Shown here: piece after piece, positions 1-5,194 of the stretch
Numbering within the stretch: position 1 is the stretch's first letter
Layout of the letters: the number at the start of each line of letters is the position of its first letter
NCBI GenBank assembly: GCA_027012045.1
Contig: JALUZI010000173.1
Location: 1-6,729, forward strand
DNA: 6,729 nt
Direction: 5' to 3'
Source of the DNA: Desulfurococcales archaeon
GTDB lineage: Archaea > Thermoproteota > Thermoprotei_A > Sulfolobales > Acidilobaceae
Notes under the pieces: generated by a model
Seen by the model: only the letters and a program-made list of their open reading frames with translations
Told to the model about the DNA's origin: nothing
Databases searched by the model: none
Program-made: the position numbers and the translations under genes

Positions 1-37
1 GTATGAGAAATGGTTCGAAGAGTATAAAGCGCTATAG
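1..37 (+). CDS. 3' end of an upstream gene (partial)
   Basis: Reading from base 2, the frame gives eleven codons (YEKWFEEYKAL) followed by TAG at 35-37. The aromatic and charged composition looks like a genuine protein C-terminus rather than random sequence, and the next gene on the same strand begins 33 bases later, as expected for a compact archaeal gene string. The rest of the gene is outside the window, so no family can be assigned. The coding call rests on composition and context only. Confidence 0.4.
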   Translation, partial: YEKWFEEYKAL

Positions 38-50
38 CCTCATTCCCTAT

Positions 51-60
51 TATTTTATAT
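51..60 (+). promoter_or_regulatory. TATA-like element before the DUF131 gene
   Basis: The A/T-only decamer TATTTTATAT lies just after the upstream stop codon and matches an archaeal TATA box. A start site about 25 bases downstream would fall near base 80, which is inside or just after the annotated GTG start at 71. Either the true start is slightly further in, or the gene is mainly read through from upstream and this box is minor. Confidence 0.4.
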
Positions 61-70
61 CTGGGATGAA

Positions 71-331
71 GTGTTGGGAGGTCAGGAGCTGGGTTTACTC
101 CTTGTTTTCCTAGGTATGATAATAATTCTGATCGGGATGCTCTACATAGCACTCTCGAGTGGAGGCGAAGTCGAGGGAGGAGGCGTAGTAATAATAGGTC
201 CTATACCCATAGTGTTCGGGTCTAATAAAAAGATCGCTTGGACAATGCTGTTGGTAGCTCTAGCAGTCACTGTGCTACTTTACATTCTATACTTCTATTC
301 ATACAAGAGGATGGTAGGTCTAACTCTCTAG
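71..331 (+). CDS. DUF131 family small membrane protein
   Basis: An 86-residue protein with two membrane segments, about residues 6-28 and 56-78, joined by a glycine-rich loop. The loop and the conserved GVVIIGPIPIVFGS stretch (about residues 38-51), followed by a KK pair, is the hallmark of the archaeal DUF131 (TIGR00304) membrane family, whose members are about this size. No function is established for the family. The protein should sit in the cytoplasmic membrane with short polar ends. The start is uncertain: GTG at 71, TTG at 74, or a non-standard CTG at 89, which has GGGAGGT at 76-82 placed six bases upstream. ATG at 116 is unlikely because it would cut the first membrane helix. The end overlaps the convergent minus-strand gene by 12 bp. 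A T-rich run just after the stop suits termination. Confidence 0.85.
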   Translation: MLGGQELGLLLVFLGMIIILIGMLYIALSSGGEVEGGGVVIIGPIPIVFGSNKKIAWTMLLVALAVTVLLYILYFYSYKRMVGLTL

Positions 332-490
332 TTTTGATTTGAACTCTGATGCGGCCTCTTCAAGCTTATTCTTCAGGTTCTCCAGGTTCTCCTCCTTACG
401 TTTTGCAAGCCTGGACGAGGCAGAGGTGTATGCTGTCTCCACTCTCTCCTTTATCTCTCTCGCTAGCTCATCCCTATTCGGTATAGGCAT
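320..490 (-). CDS. small charged helical protein, unknown function
   Basis: I do not recognise this gene. From ATG at 490 it encodes 56 residues, starting MPIPNRDELAREIKERVE and continuing as a Lys/Glu/Leu-rich stretch (residues about 6-54) that should form one long amphipathic, possibly coiled-coil, helix. It has no membrane segment and no cysteine. The longest possible ORF begins at ATG 568 (82 residues), but that version would place an AT-rich TATA element inside its coding sequence and has no visible promoter or SD. The shorter start has GGGTGG a few bases upstream and a minus-strand TATA (536-547) about 50 bases upstream. The opposite strand (339-542) is also open but gives a Ser/Phe/Leu-rich shadow product. 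The high charge is typical of real thermophile proteins, yet a gene this short cannot be certain. Confidence 0.55.
   Translation of the reverse strand: MPIPNRDELAREIKERVETAYTSASSRLAKRKEENLENLKNKLEEAASEFKSKLES
331..342 (+). terminator. T-rich termination tract after the DUF131 gene
   Basis: TAG at 329-331 is followed directly by GTTTTGATTTG, two short T runs of the kind at which archaeal RNA polymerase stops without a hairpin. The tract lies in the 3' part of the convergent minus-strand gene. Confidence 0.35.
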
Positions 491-535
491 GCCGGGCCAC
501 CCTTCAATCCATGGGTGGAGAGTCGAGTGGTTCAC

Positions 536-547
536 TATATAAATAAT
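536..547. promoter_or_regulatory. shared divergent TATA element
   Basis: TATATAAATAAT is A/T-only and reads as a TATA box on both strands (TATATAAATA on plus, TATTTATATA on minus). On plus it predicts transcription from about 566, leaving a leader of about 30 bases with an SD before GTG 597. On minus it predicts a start near 515, leaving about 25 bases before ATG 490. One element could therefore serve both flanking genes. Confidence 0.5.
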
Positions 548-583
548 CACCGGGACATGGTATCTCATCTAGTGTCTTGTGTG

Positions 584-590
584 GGAGGTG
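584..590 (+). promoter_or_regulatory. SD sequence that decides start 597
   Basis: GGAGGTG is a full match to the archaeal anti-SD and lies six bases before GTG 597. It falls inside the coding sequence if the more upstream GTG at 579 is used, so 597 is preferred. Confidence 0.7.
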
Positions 591-596
591 CCTTCT

Positions 597-1298
597 GTGT
601 TAGATGCTCTGTCGTTCACTGGTGAATGCAGTGACACGGCTGTTGTATGCGATACCAATAATGGTATATGTGCCCTGCCAGACGGGAGGAGGCTAGGATT
701 ACTCGTTATTAGAGACCTGGATGACATATTTAGAATTGACAGGGTGAACGATAACACAGTCCTTTATTTCCCCAGCCAAAATATTGCGTATAACGCTAAG
801 AGGAAGACAGGTTCAATGGTTTTAGAATTGCTTGACGAACGACTCAATGAGGCAGGCAGAGTCGTAGTTGCGGGCCTTCACGTCATTGCGAGCTGGGAGT
901 TCGACATACTGGCTAGGAATAAGTGGGGGTACATCTACCTGCCTATAGACGCTTCTTTCACAGGGGACTTCGTCCCGCTATACGAGCTTGCGGAGAAAAA
1001 TGTAAAAGTAGCTCTGGGTAGCGGGGTAAGTGACGCTCGATTCCATATCTGTGACTACCGAGGAGTTGTATGGACTGCCCTCATAAACCAATACAACATT
1101 TTGAGGGATAACAGATCGATACTAGGAGTCTGGCGTGCCGCTCTAGGGGGCTGGAGCGTTTACGGGTTAGAAGAACCAGTTTATGTTGGGAAGCTCCACA
1201 GTATTGGGGACCCGGATATCGCCCTTAGGATGATATATCTCTATGCTAGGAAGAGGTTGGATCCCGTAGAATTAGTTGATGTGTTAGTTAATGAGTGA
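597..1298 (+). CDS. degenerate amidohydrolase-like protein
   Basis: A 233-residue protein from GTG 597. Its middle and C-terminal parts follow the C-terminal half of TRZ/ATZ-type amidohydrolases (cytosine deaminase/chlorohydrolase superfamily). GLHVIASWEFDIL (93-105) matches the metal-ligand His segment followed by a helix. VPLYELAEKNVKVALGSG (126-143) matches the usual 'PL.ELL..GV.VALGTD' segment. A late stretch around LGVWRAALGGWSVYGLEE (176-193) matches the 'ALRMAT..GA.ALGLED' helix. The Asp of the GTD motif is Gly here (residue 143), no N-terminal HxH pair is visible, and the length is about half the usual 400-450. The first 90 residues are not recognisable. I infer a non-catalytic or strongly diverged relative rather than a working deaminase. 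The reading frame is intact, with its own promoter and SD, so it is probably an expressed protein rather than debris. It converges on the acyl-CoA dehydrogenase, 16 bp away. Confidence 0.55.
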   Translation: MLDALSFTGECSDTAVVCDTNNGICALPDGRRLGLLVIRDLDDIFRIDRVNDNTVLYFPSQNIAYNAKRKTGSMVLELLDERLNEAGRVVVAGLHVIASWEFDILARNKWGYIYLPIDASFTGDFVPLYELAEKNVKVALGSGVSDARFHICDYRGVVWTALINQYNILRDNRSILGVWRAALGGWSVYGLEEPVYVGKLHSIGDPDIALRMIYLYARKRLDPVELVDVLVNE

Positions 1299-1309
1299 AA
1301 AATAGAGAG
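1298..1309 (-). terminator. pyrimidine/T-rich tract after the acyl-CoA dehydrogenase gene
   Basis: On the minus strand the TAA stop (1317-1315) is followed by a C/T-rich stretch ending in TTTTT (complement of A1298-A1302). This fits hairpin-free archaeal termination. The T run overlaps the stop codon of the convergent gene. Confidence 0.35.
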
Positions 1310-1314
1310 GGGTG

Positions 1315-2511
1315 TTATATTTTCATTCCCATAGCCTGCCTTAGGAGTGTCCTTACTATGGTGAGCCTCTGGATCTCGTTTGTTCCCTCGTATATCGTCG
1401 TGATCACAGCGTCCCTCAGGTATCTCTCCACACCCATCTCCCAGTCTGCTCCATAGCCTCCGTGAATCTGTATTGCCTGCCTTGCTATCCACTCCGCCGC
1501 TTCTGTAGCGAATGCCTTCGCCAGGCTGCTCGCGATTATGAACTCGCTTCTTCCCTGGTCTGCGAGTGATGCTGCCCACAGGGTTAGTAGCCTGCTCGCC
1601 TCGAGCTTCATGTACATGTCGGCTAGCTTGAACTGGATTGCCTGGTAGCTTATTATCGGCTGGCCGAATGTCTCGCGCTGTAACGCGTAGTTGAGTGCTT
1701 TCTCGAATGCTGCCTGGCCTATACCGACTGCCTGCGCAGCTATGCCTATACGAGTGTGGTCGTATGTGGTTACTATTACCTTGAACCCTAGACCCTCCTG
1801 GCCCACCAGGTTCTCAGCAGGCACTTTTACATCCTCTAGTATGACCTCGTTCGGCTGTTCTCCCCTCATGCCAATTACGTTGAACTTTTGGCCTACCTTG
1901 ACTCCAGGCCAGTCTTTCTCGACTATGAAAACGCTTATACCCTGCCATCTCTTCTCTCCGGGCGGGCTTGTCCTGGCTGACACAATGAAGTAGTCTGCTT
2001 CTTCTGCGCCGCTGATGAAGATCTTCCTTCCGTTAAGTATGTAGTGGTCATTCTCCTTCTTCGCTTTTGACTGTATACCAGCAACGTCGCTTCCAGCAGC
2101 GGGCTCAGTGTTGGCGTGGGCGCCTCTCTTCTCCCCCATCGCTACAGGGGTTACATACTTCTTCTTCTGCTCCTCTGTGCCGAACTTTAGTATTGGTATA
2201 GCGTACAGATGGTTGACACCCAGGTATACTGCTAGGCTCGGTATACCCCTAGCTAGCTCTTCCATTAGGATAGCGGTTAGTACTTGTCCTCCTCCCTGGC
2301 CTCCATACTCCTCGGGTATGCCGACGCCGAATAGTCCTAGTTCCTTCATGCCCTCACTTATTTCCTCGGGAATCCTGTTCTCCTTCTCTACCTGCTGCCA
2401 TCTTGGGATGACAGTGTTTTCCACGAACTCTCTTACTGCTTTCCTGAATAGCTCGTGCTCGTCTGTTAGCTCTATCTTAAAGTCCTCAATGCTCTGGAAT
2501 GGGAATACCAT
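1315..2511 (-). CDS. acyl-CoA dehydrogenase
   Basis: A 398-residue FAD flavoprotein that oxidises acyl-CoA to trans-2-enoyl-CoA. The N-terminal helical domain spans about 12-120. The FAD/substrate motif TEPAAGSD is at about 135-142 in the beta domain. RETFGQP (about 279-285) and IHGGYG (about 349-354) lie in the C-terminal helical domain. The YEGTNEIQ segment near the end carries Glu375, the position of the catalytic base in short- and medium-chain type enzymes. Length is normal and all key residues are present. I chose ATG 2511 because AGGAGGTG lies seven bases upstream; the upstream GTG 2529 would overlap that SD. It follows the thiolase and DUF35 genes on the same strand but has its own TATA box. 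Chain-length or branched/aryl specificity cannot be read off. The electron acceptor (ETF) is not in the window. Confidence 0.95.
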   Translation of the reverse strand: MVFPFQSIEDFKIELTDEHELFRKAVREFVENTVIPRWQQVEKENRIPEEISEGMKELGLFGVGIPEEYGGQGGGQVLTAILMEELARGIPSLAVYLGVNHLYAIPILKFGTEEQKKKYVTPVAMGEKRGAHANTEPAAGSDVAGIQSKAKKENDHYILNGRKIFISGAEEADYFIVSARTSPPGEKRWQGISVFIVEKDWPGVKVGQKFNVIGMRGEQPNEVILEDVKVPAENLVGQEGLGFKVIVTTYDHTRIGIAAQAVGIGQAAFEKALNYALQRETFGQPIISYQAIQFKLADMYMKLEASRLLTLWAASLADQGRSEFIIASSLAKAFATEAAEWIARQAIQIHGGYGADWEMGVERYLRDAVITTIYEGTNEIQRLTIVRTLLRQAMGMKI

Positions 2512-2518
2512 ACAATAG

Positions 2519-2526
2519 CACCTCCT
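2519..2526 (-). promoter_or_regulatory. SD of the acyl-CoA dehydrogenase gene
   Basis: Minus-strand AGGAGGTG, seven bases before ATG 2511, is a full anti-SD match. It excludes the longer ORF start at GTG 2529 and shows that this mRNA carries a 5' leader. Confidence 0.75.
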
Positions 2527-2559
2527 CACGTGTTCGGGAGGAAAAGTTGATATAGGTGG

Positions 2560-2568
2560 TTTAAAAAG
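2560..2568 (-). promoter_or_regulatory. TATA box / T-run between DUF35 and acyl-CoA dehydrogenase
   Basis: Minus-strand CTTTTTAAA sits in the 51-bp gap after the DUF35 stop. As a TATA box it predicts transcription from about 2537, giving a leader of about 26 bases that includes the SD at 2519-2526. Its T5 run, about 12 bases after the DUF35 stop codon, would also suit termination of the upstream transcript. Confidence 0.45.
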
Positions 2569-2579
2569 AGATTATAATG

Positions 2580-3128
2580 TTATTCTTCTTCTACGGGTAC
2601 AAATTCATATGTCAGGTAGCCCTCAGGCTCTCTCTTGACTATCTCTAGTTTAACAGGCATTCCGACACGTAGTTTCTTCGGGTCAGTCTCTCTTATCCAT
2701 GCGGTTACCTGGACACCGTTCTTCAGCTTCACGACGCCTACGGTGTAGTCTGGGTAGTGTCCGAAGCTGTATGGCCGGGTTGTTATAATGGTGTAAGTGA
2801 CGAGTTCTCCTTCCTTCGGCAGCTCGATCCACTCCATGTCGCTCGTCTTGCAGTAGGGGCAGTCTACTTGTGGAGGGAAGAATATTCTCCCGCACTTCTT
2901 GCATCTCGTGGCGAGGAGCTTGCCCTGTGCTAGGCCTTCGTGGAAGAACTTCTTGATCTTCTCAACGCTTATCAGGAACTTCAGTGTTATTTCTCTCTGG
3001 TCGTACCATAGCTGTGCACCGCTCTTCGGCTCGGGGATTATTGGGAGTCCGATGGCTTTCTTCATTTCATTAGCGAAGGACTCCATTTGTTTTAGGAACA
3101 TATCAGCCTGTTCCCTCTGGTTCGACAT
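2580..3128 (-). CDS. DUF35 Zn-ribbon/OB-fold acyl-CoA-associated protein
   Basis: A 182-residue protein. After the helix FFHEGLAQGK (61-70) comes a rubredoxin-like zinc ribbon with Cys76, Cys79, Cys90 and Cys93 (CxxC-x10-CxxC). An OB-fold of about 103-178 follows. This is the DUF35 family, known as the partner of archaeal SCP2-type thiolases; in the archaeal thiolase/HMG-CoA synthase complex a DUF35 protein holds the enzymes together and helps pass the CoA intermediate. Residues 1-55 are an extra, mostly helical N-terminal segment not needed for the DUF35 core, making the protein longer than the usual 130 or so. I chose ATG 3128 because AGGAGGTGA lies seven bases upstream; the longer start at 3194 runs into the thiolase gene. 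It lies 7 bp after the thiolase stop and is clearly co-translated with it. I infer a structural role rather than catalysis. Confidence 0.9.
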   Translation of the reverse strand: MSNQREQADMFLKQMESFANEMKKAIGLPIIPEPKSGAQLWYDQREITLKFLISVEKIKKFFHEGLAQGKLLATRCKKCGRIFFPPQVDCPYCKTSDMEWIELPKEGELVTYTIITTRPYSFGHYPDYTVGVVKLKNGVQVTAWIRETDPKKLRVGMPVKLEIVKREPEGYLTYEFVPVEEE

Positions 3129-3135
3129 GCCGGGT

Positions 3136-3144
3136 TCACCTCCT
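3136..3144 (-). promoter_or_regulatory. SD of DUF35 overlapping the thiolase stop codon
   Basis: Minus-strand AGGAGGTGA ends in the TGA stop of the thiolase gene (3138-3136) and lies seven bases from ATG 3128. Ribosomes finishing the thiolase sit on the SD of the next gene, which is the arrangement expected for translational coupling of subunits of one complex. Confidence 0.75.
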
Positions 3145-4326
3145 AGGCTTGGATAGACTGTAAAGCGTGACGTATGCATAGTGGCCTGTTCCACCTATGT
3201 TGTGGGCTAGGGCCCTGCCAACCTTGATATCCGCCTGCCTCTCCTTCTCAACACGTCCCTGGAGCTGTCTTGTCAGGTCTACTGCCATGCTTATACCGGT
3301 GGCGCCTAGCGGGTGTCCCTTAGCCTTCAATCCGCCGGACAGGTTCACCGGAATCTTGCCTCCCTTGTAGGTCTCCTCGTTTCTTATGAGCTGGTATCCC
3401 TCTCCTCTCTTTGCGAAGCCCAGGTCTTCATATGCCAGTATTTCCGCTATGGTGAAGCAGTCATGCACTTCTGCTACATCAACATGCCTAACAATGTCGT
3501 CCCTAGATAGACCCGCTTTCTTGTACGCCCTATTGGCAGCTATTGTACCAGCTTCAAGGTGGAGGAAGTCGTCTCTCCTGGAGAGGTTGCTGGTTCCACT
3601 GCTTACTCCTATGCTCTCAATCCATACAGGGCTGTCGGTTAGTTTCTTAGCCATCTCCTCGCTGGCCAGTACTACTGCGGCTGCACCGTCCGTTATGGGG
3701 CTGCAGTCGAATAGTTTAAGGGGCCATGCTATGTATCTGCTCTTCATGCATTTCTCTACTGTTATGGGCATTTGGAACTGGGCTTTGGGGTTGACGCTGG
3801 CGTAGTAATGGTTCTTAACGGCGACGCGGCATAGGTCTTCTTCGGTGGCACCGTATTCTGCTAGGTATCTAGTCGCGTATAAAGCATAGTAGCCGGGGAA
3901 TGTTAGGCCGAAGTTCTGGAACTCCCAGAAGAAGTTGCCTGCTCTGCCTATGAACTCGATAACTGTTGGAGTGGGGCTCTCATTCATTTTCTCGACTCCT
4001 ATAGCCATGGCGATGTCTGCCTGGCCGCTGGCAATGGCGTCGTGGGCGGCTTTTATTGCGGCGCTTCCAGATGCACATGCGGCTTCGACCCTGTATAGCT
4101 CGGCTCCCGTGAGGCCGGCGTACTCTAGTGTGACTACTGAGGCGAGTCCCTCACTGCTCCACCCGCCGACGTTTGAGAAGCTGACGAACTCGACGTCTTT
4201 CTGCTCGACTCCAGCTTCCTCTAACGCCTGTTTGATCGCTTCCCAGGCGAGCTCTGCTATGTTGACATCGTATCGGTTGCCGAATTTCGAGTGGCCTGTT
4301 CCGACTATGGCGACGTTCCTTGTCAA
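3136..4326 (-). CDS. thiolase (acetyl-CoA C-acetyltransferase, SCP2/archaeal type)
   Basis: A 396-residue thiolase joining two acetyl-CoA units to acetoacetyl-CoA, or cleaving 3-ketoacyl-CoA with CoA. The nucleophile is Cys84 in EAACASGSA. VHDCF (His288) stands where classical thiolases have NEAF, and GHPLGATG contains His338. The C-terminal HNIGGTGH segment (375-382) replaces the CxG loop of classical thiolases; this is normal for the SCP2-like archaeal group. Length is normal. The only usable start is TTG 4326: an in-frame stop lies upstream at 4351-4353, and AGGAGGTG lies 11 bases upstream, a wide spacing. The DUF35 gene follows 7 bp downstream, supporting a thiolase-DUF35 complex. An acyl-CoA dehydrogenase next in line favours an acyl-CoA degradation role, but supply of the mevalonate pathway is equally compatible because no HMG-CoA synthase gene is in view. 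Confidence 0.93.
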   Translation of the reverse strand: MTRNVAIVGTGHSKFGNRYDVNIAELAWEAIKQALEEAGVEQKDVEFVSFSNVGGWSSEGLASVVTLEYAGLTGAELYRVEAACASGSAAIKAAHDAIASGQADIAMAIGVEKMNESPTPTVIEFIGRAGNFFWEFQNFGLTFPGYYALYATRYLAEYGATEEDLCRVAVKNHYYASVNPKAQFQMPITVEKCMKSRYIAWPLKLFDCSPITDGAAAVVLASEEMAKKLTDSPVWIESIGVSSGTSNLSRRDDFLHLEAGTIAANRAYKKAGLSRDDIVRHVDVAEVHDCFTIAEILAYEDLGFAKRGEGYQLIRNEETYKGGKIPVNLSGGLKAKGHPLGATGISMAVDLTRQLQGRVEKERQADIKVGRALAHNIGGTGHYAYVTLYSLSKPRR

Positions 4327-4337
4327 GACTAGATTGA

Positions 4338-4345
4338 CACCTCCT
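4338..4345 (-). promoter_or_regulatory. SD of the thiolase gene
   Basis: Minus-strand AGGAGGTG, 11 bases before TTG 4326. The match is full but the distance is longer than the seven bases seen for the two downstream genes, and with a TTG start this may lower initiation. Confidence 0.65.
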
Positions 4346-4410
4346 ATGGTCTATACTGTATGTTTCTTGTATAGAGATTTAGGTACGCTTTTTCACTGTT
4401 GGAATTGGTG

Positions 4411-4419
4411 TTTTATAAG
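4411..4419 (-). promoter_or_regulatory. probable TATA box of the thiolase operon
   Basis: Minus-strand CTTATAAAA, in the 127-bp gap between the reductase and thiolase genes, is the best TATA match there. It predicts a start near 4389 and a leader of about 60 bases. A weaker alternative, CCTAAATC (complement of 4376-4383), would give a leader of about 27 bases. The remainder of the 4327-4453 gap is AT-rich with no recognisable RNA gene. Confidence 0.45.
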
Positions 4420-4453
4420 GATGAATAATGGTTTTAGCATAAATAAAGTATAC

Positions 4454-5131
4454 TTAACGCTCTCTCTCCTTTTTCACGACGTCGTAGACCAGGTGGACCT
4501 CGTTACCACACCTACATCTCTCGATTTCTCTAAGCTTCAATTCCACCCTCTCAACGAAACCGTCGAAGCCCTCTCCGGACACGAAGCAAACTTTGTTTCC
4601 ACCAAAAATATAAGGTGAAACAGTTACTCGCACCTCGTCAACCAGGCCGAGCTTGAATAGAGTCCAGTTTAAATACCCTCCGCCTTCAACAAGAACAGAC
4701 CCTACACCCCTTCCATAAAGGTCTATTAACGCCTTCTCTAAATCCAGAATATCATCATAGCGATACGGGACTCCAATAATCTCCACGCCCTGATACTTCT
4801 CCCGTGCATAGTCCACGTTTTCCCTGAAGGTAACCAGATAAGTCTTAGGGGGCTGCCTGTAGACATTAGCCGTGGCAGGTGTTTTTAGGAGTGCATCAAC
4901 CACTATTCTAGCCGGGTTAGGCCCCTCTACATATCTCACGGTGAGCCTCGGGTTATCTACTAGTATGGTGTTGGCACCAACCATTACAGCGTCGTTCATA
5001 GAGCGTAGCCTATGGAGCCTTTCGAGGTCATATCTGCATGAAAGCTTAGAGTACCCGGTCTTACTTGCTATTTTACCGTCGACGGTCATTGTCGAGAAGA
5101 CTGTTACCCGGGGAAGCCGCCTTATGTCCAA
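4454..5131 (-). CDS. 2,5-diamino-6-ribosylamino-pyrimidinone 5'-phosphate reductase
   Basis: A 225-residue member of the RibD C-terminal/RIB7 family with a dihydrofolate-reductase-like fold. In archaea and fungi this enzyme reduces the ribosyl side chain to ribityl, with NADPH or NADH, in riboflavin (flavin and F420 precursor) synthesis. Visible motifs are TMTVDGKIA (14-22), VGANTILVDNPRLTVR (51-66) and VLVEGGGYLNWTLFK (146-160), followed by a GLVDEV segment and SPYIFGG. The order and length match archaeal enzymes such as that of Methanocaldococcus, and there is no deaminase domain as in bacterial RibD. TTG 5131 is chosen because an in-frame TGA lies just upstream and a start at the internal ATG (residue 15) would remove the first strand. 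Only a weak GGGATGA-like SD is visible. It is divergent from the THUMP gene; other riboflavin genes are not in the window. Confidence 0.92.
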   Translation of the reverse strand: MDIRRLPRVTVFSTMTVDGKIASKTGYSKLSCRYDLERLHRLRSMNDAVMVGANTILVDNPRLTVRYVEGPNPARIVVDALLKTPATANVYRQPPKTYLVTFRENVDYAREKYQGVEIIGVPYRYDDILDLEKALIDLYGRGVGSVLVEGGGYLNWTLFKLGLVDEVRVTVSPYIFGGNKVCFVSGEGFDGFVERVELKLREIERCRCGNEVHLVYDVVKKERER

Positions 5132-5167
5132 GTCGCTTCATCCCTGTGTATCTGTCCTTCTCGACAT

Positions 5168-5178
5168 AGATATATATG
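5168..5178. promoter_or_regulatory. shared divergent TATA element
   Basis: The gap of 63 bp between the two divergent genes contains the perfect palindrome ATATATAT (5170-5177). On the minus strand it predicts a start near 5147, leaving a short leader before TTG 5131. On plus it predicts a start at about 5195-5200, so the THUMP mRNA would be leaderless or nearly so. No second A/T-rich box is present in the gap. Confidence 0.55.
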
Positions 5179-5194
5179 CGGGTCCCATGGATCT

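Noticed and set aside
63..71. GGGATGAAG before the DUF131 start, repeated on the minus strand at 5144-5136 before the reductase start
   Set aside because: Nine shared bases at two sites can arise by chance, and the ATG inside is out of frame with both genes; at most a weak SD-like match.
339..542. Plus-strand ORF of 67 codons opposite the small charged gene
   Set aside because: The Ser/Phe-rich product looks like the complement of Lys/Glu codons, and it has no SD or promoter; the minus-strand reading is better.
2108..2518. Plus-strand ORF antisense to the acyl-CoA dehydrogenase N-terminus
   Set aside because: The dehydrogenase reading is unambiguous, and the antisense product is Ser/Pro-rich without a start signal.
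4327..4453. Possible small RNA (C/D-box-like GGATGAA) in the intergenic gap
   Set aside because: No matching D box or C'/D' pair at suitable spacing and no stable hairpin was visible; promoter content explains the gap.
4446..4455. Perfect palindrome AAGTATACTT at the end of the reductase gene
   Set aside because: It is only ten bases, A/T-rich, overlaps the stop codon and has no second copy in the window that I can see; it is too short to call an operator.
3935..4618. Long plus-strand ORF of 227 codons opposite the thiolase and the end of the reductase
   Set aside because: It runs antisense across two well-recognised genes, has a Ser/Ala/Pro/Leu-rich composition without domains, and spans the intergenic promoter region; it is a shadow frame.
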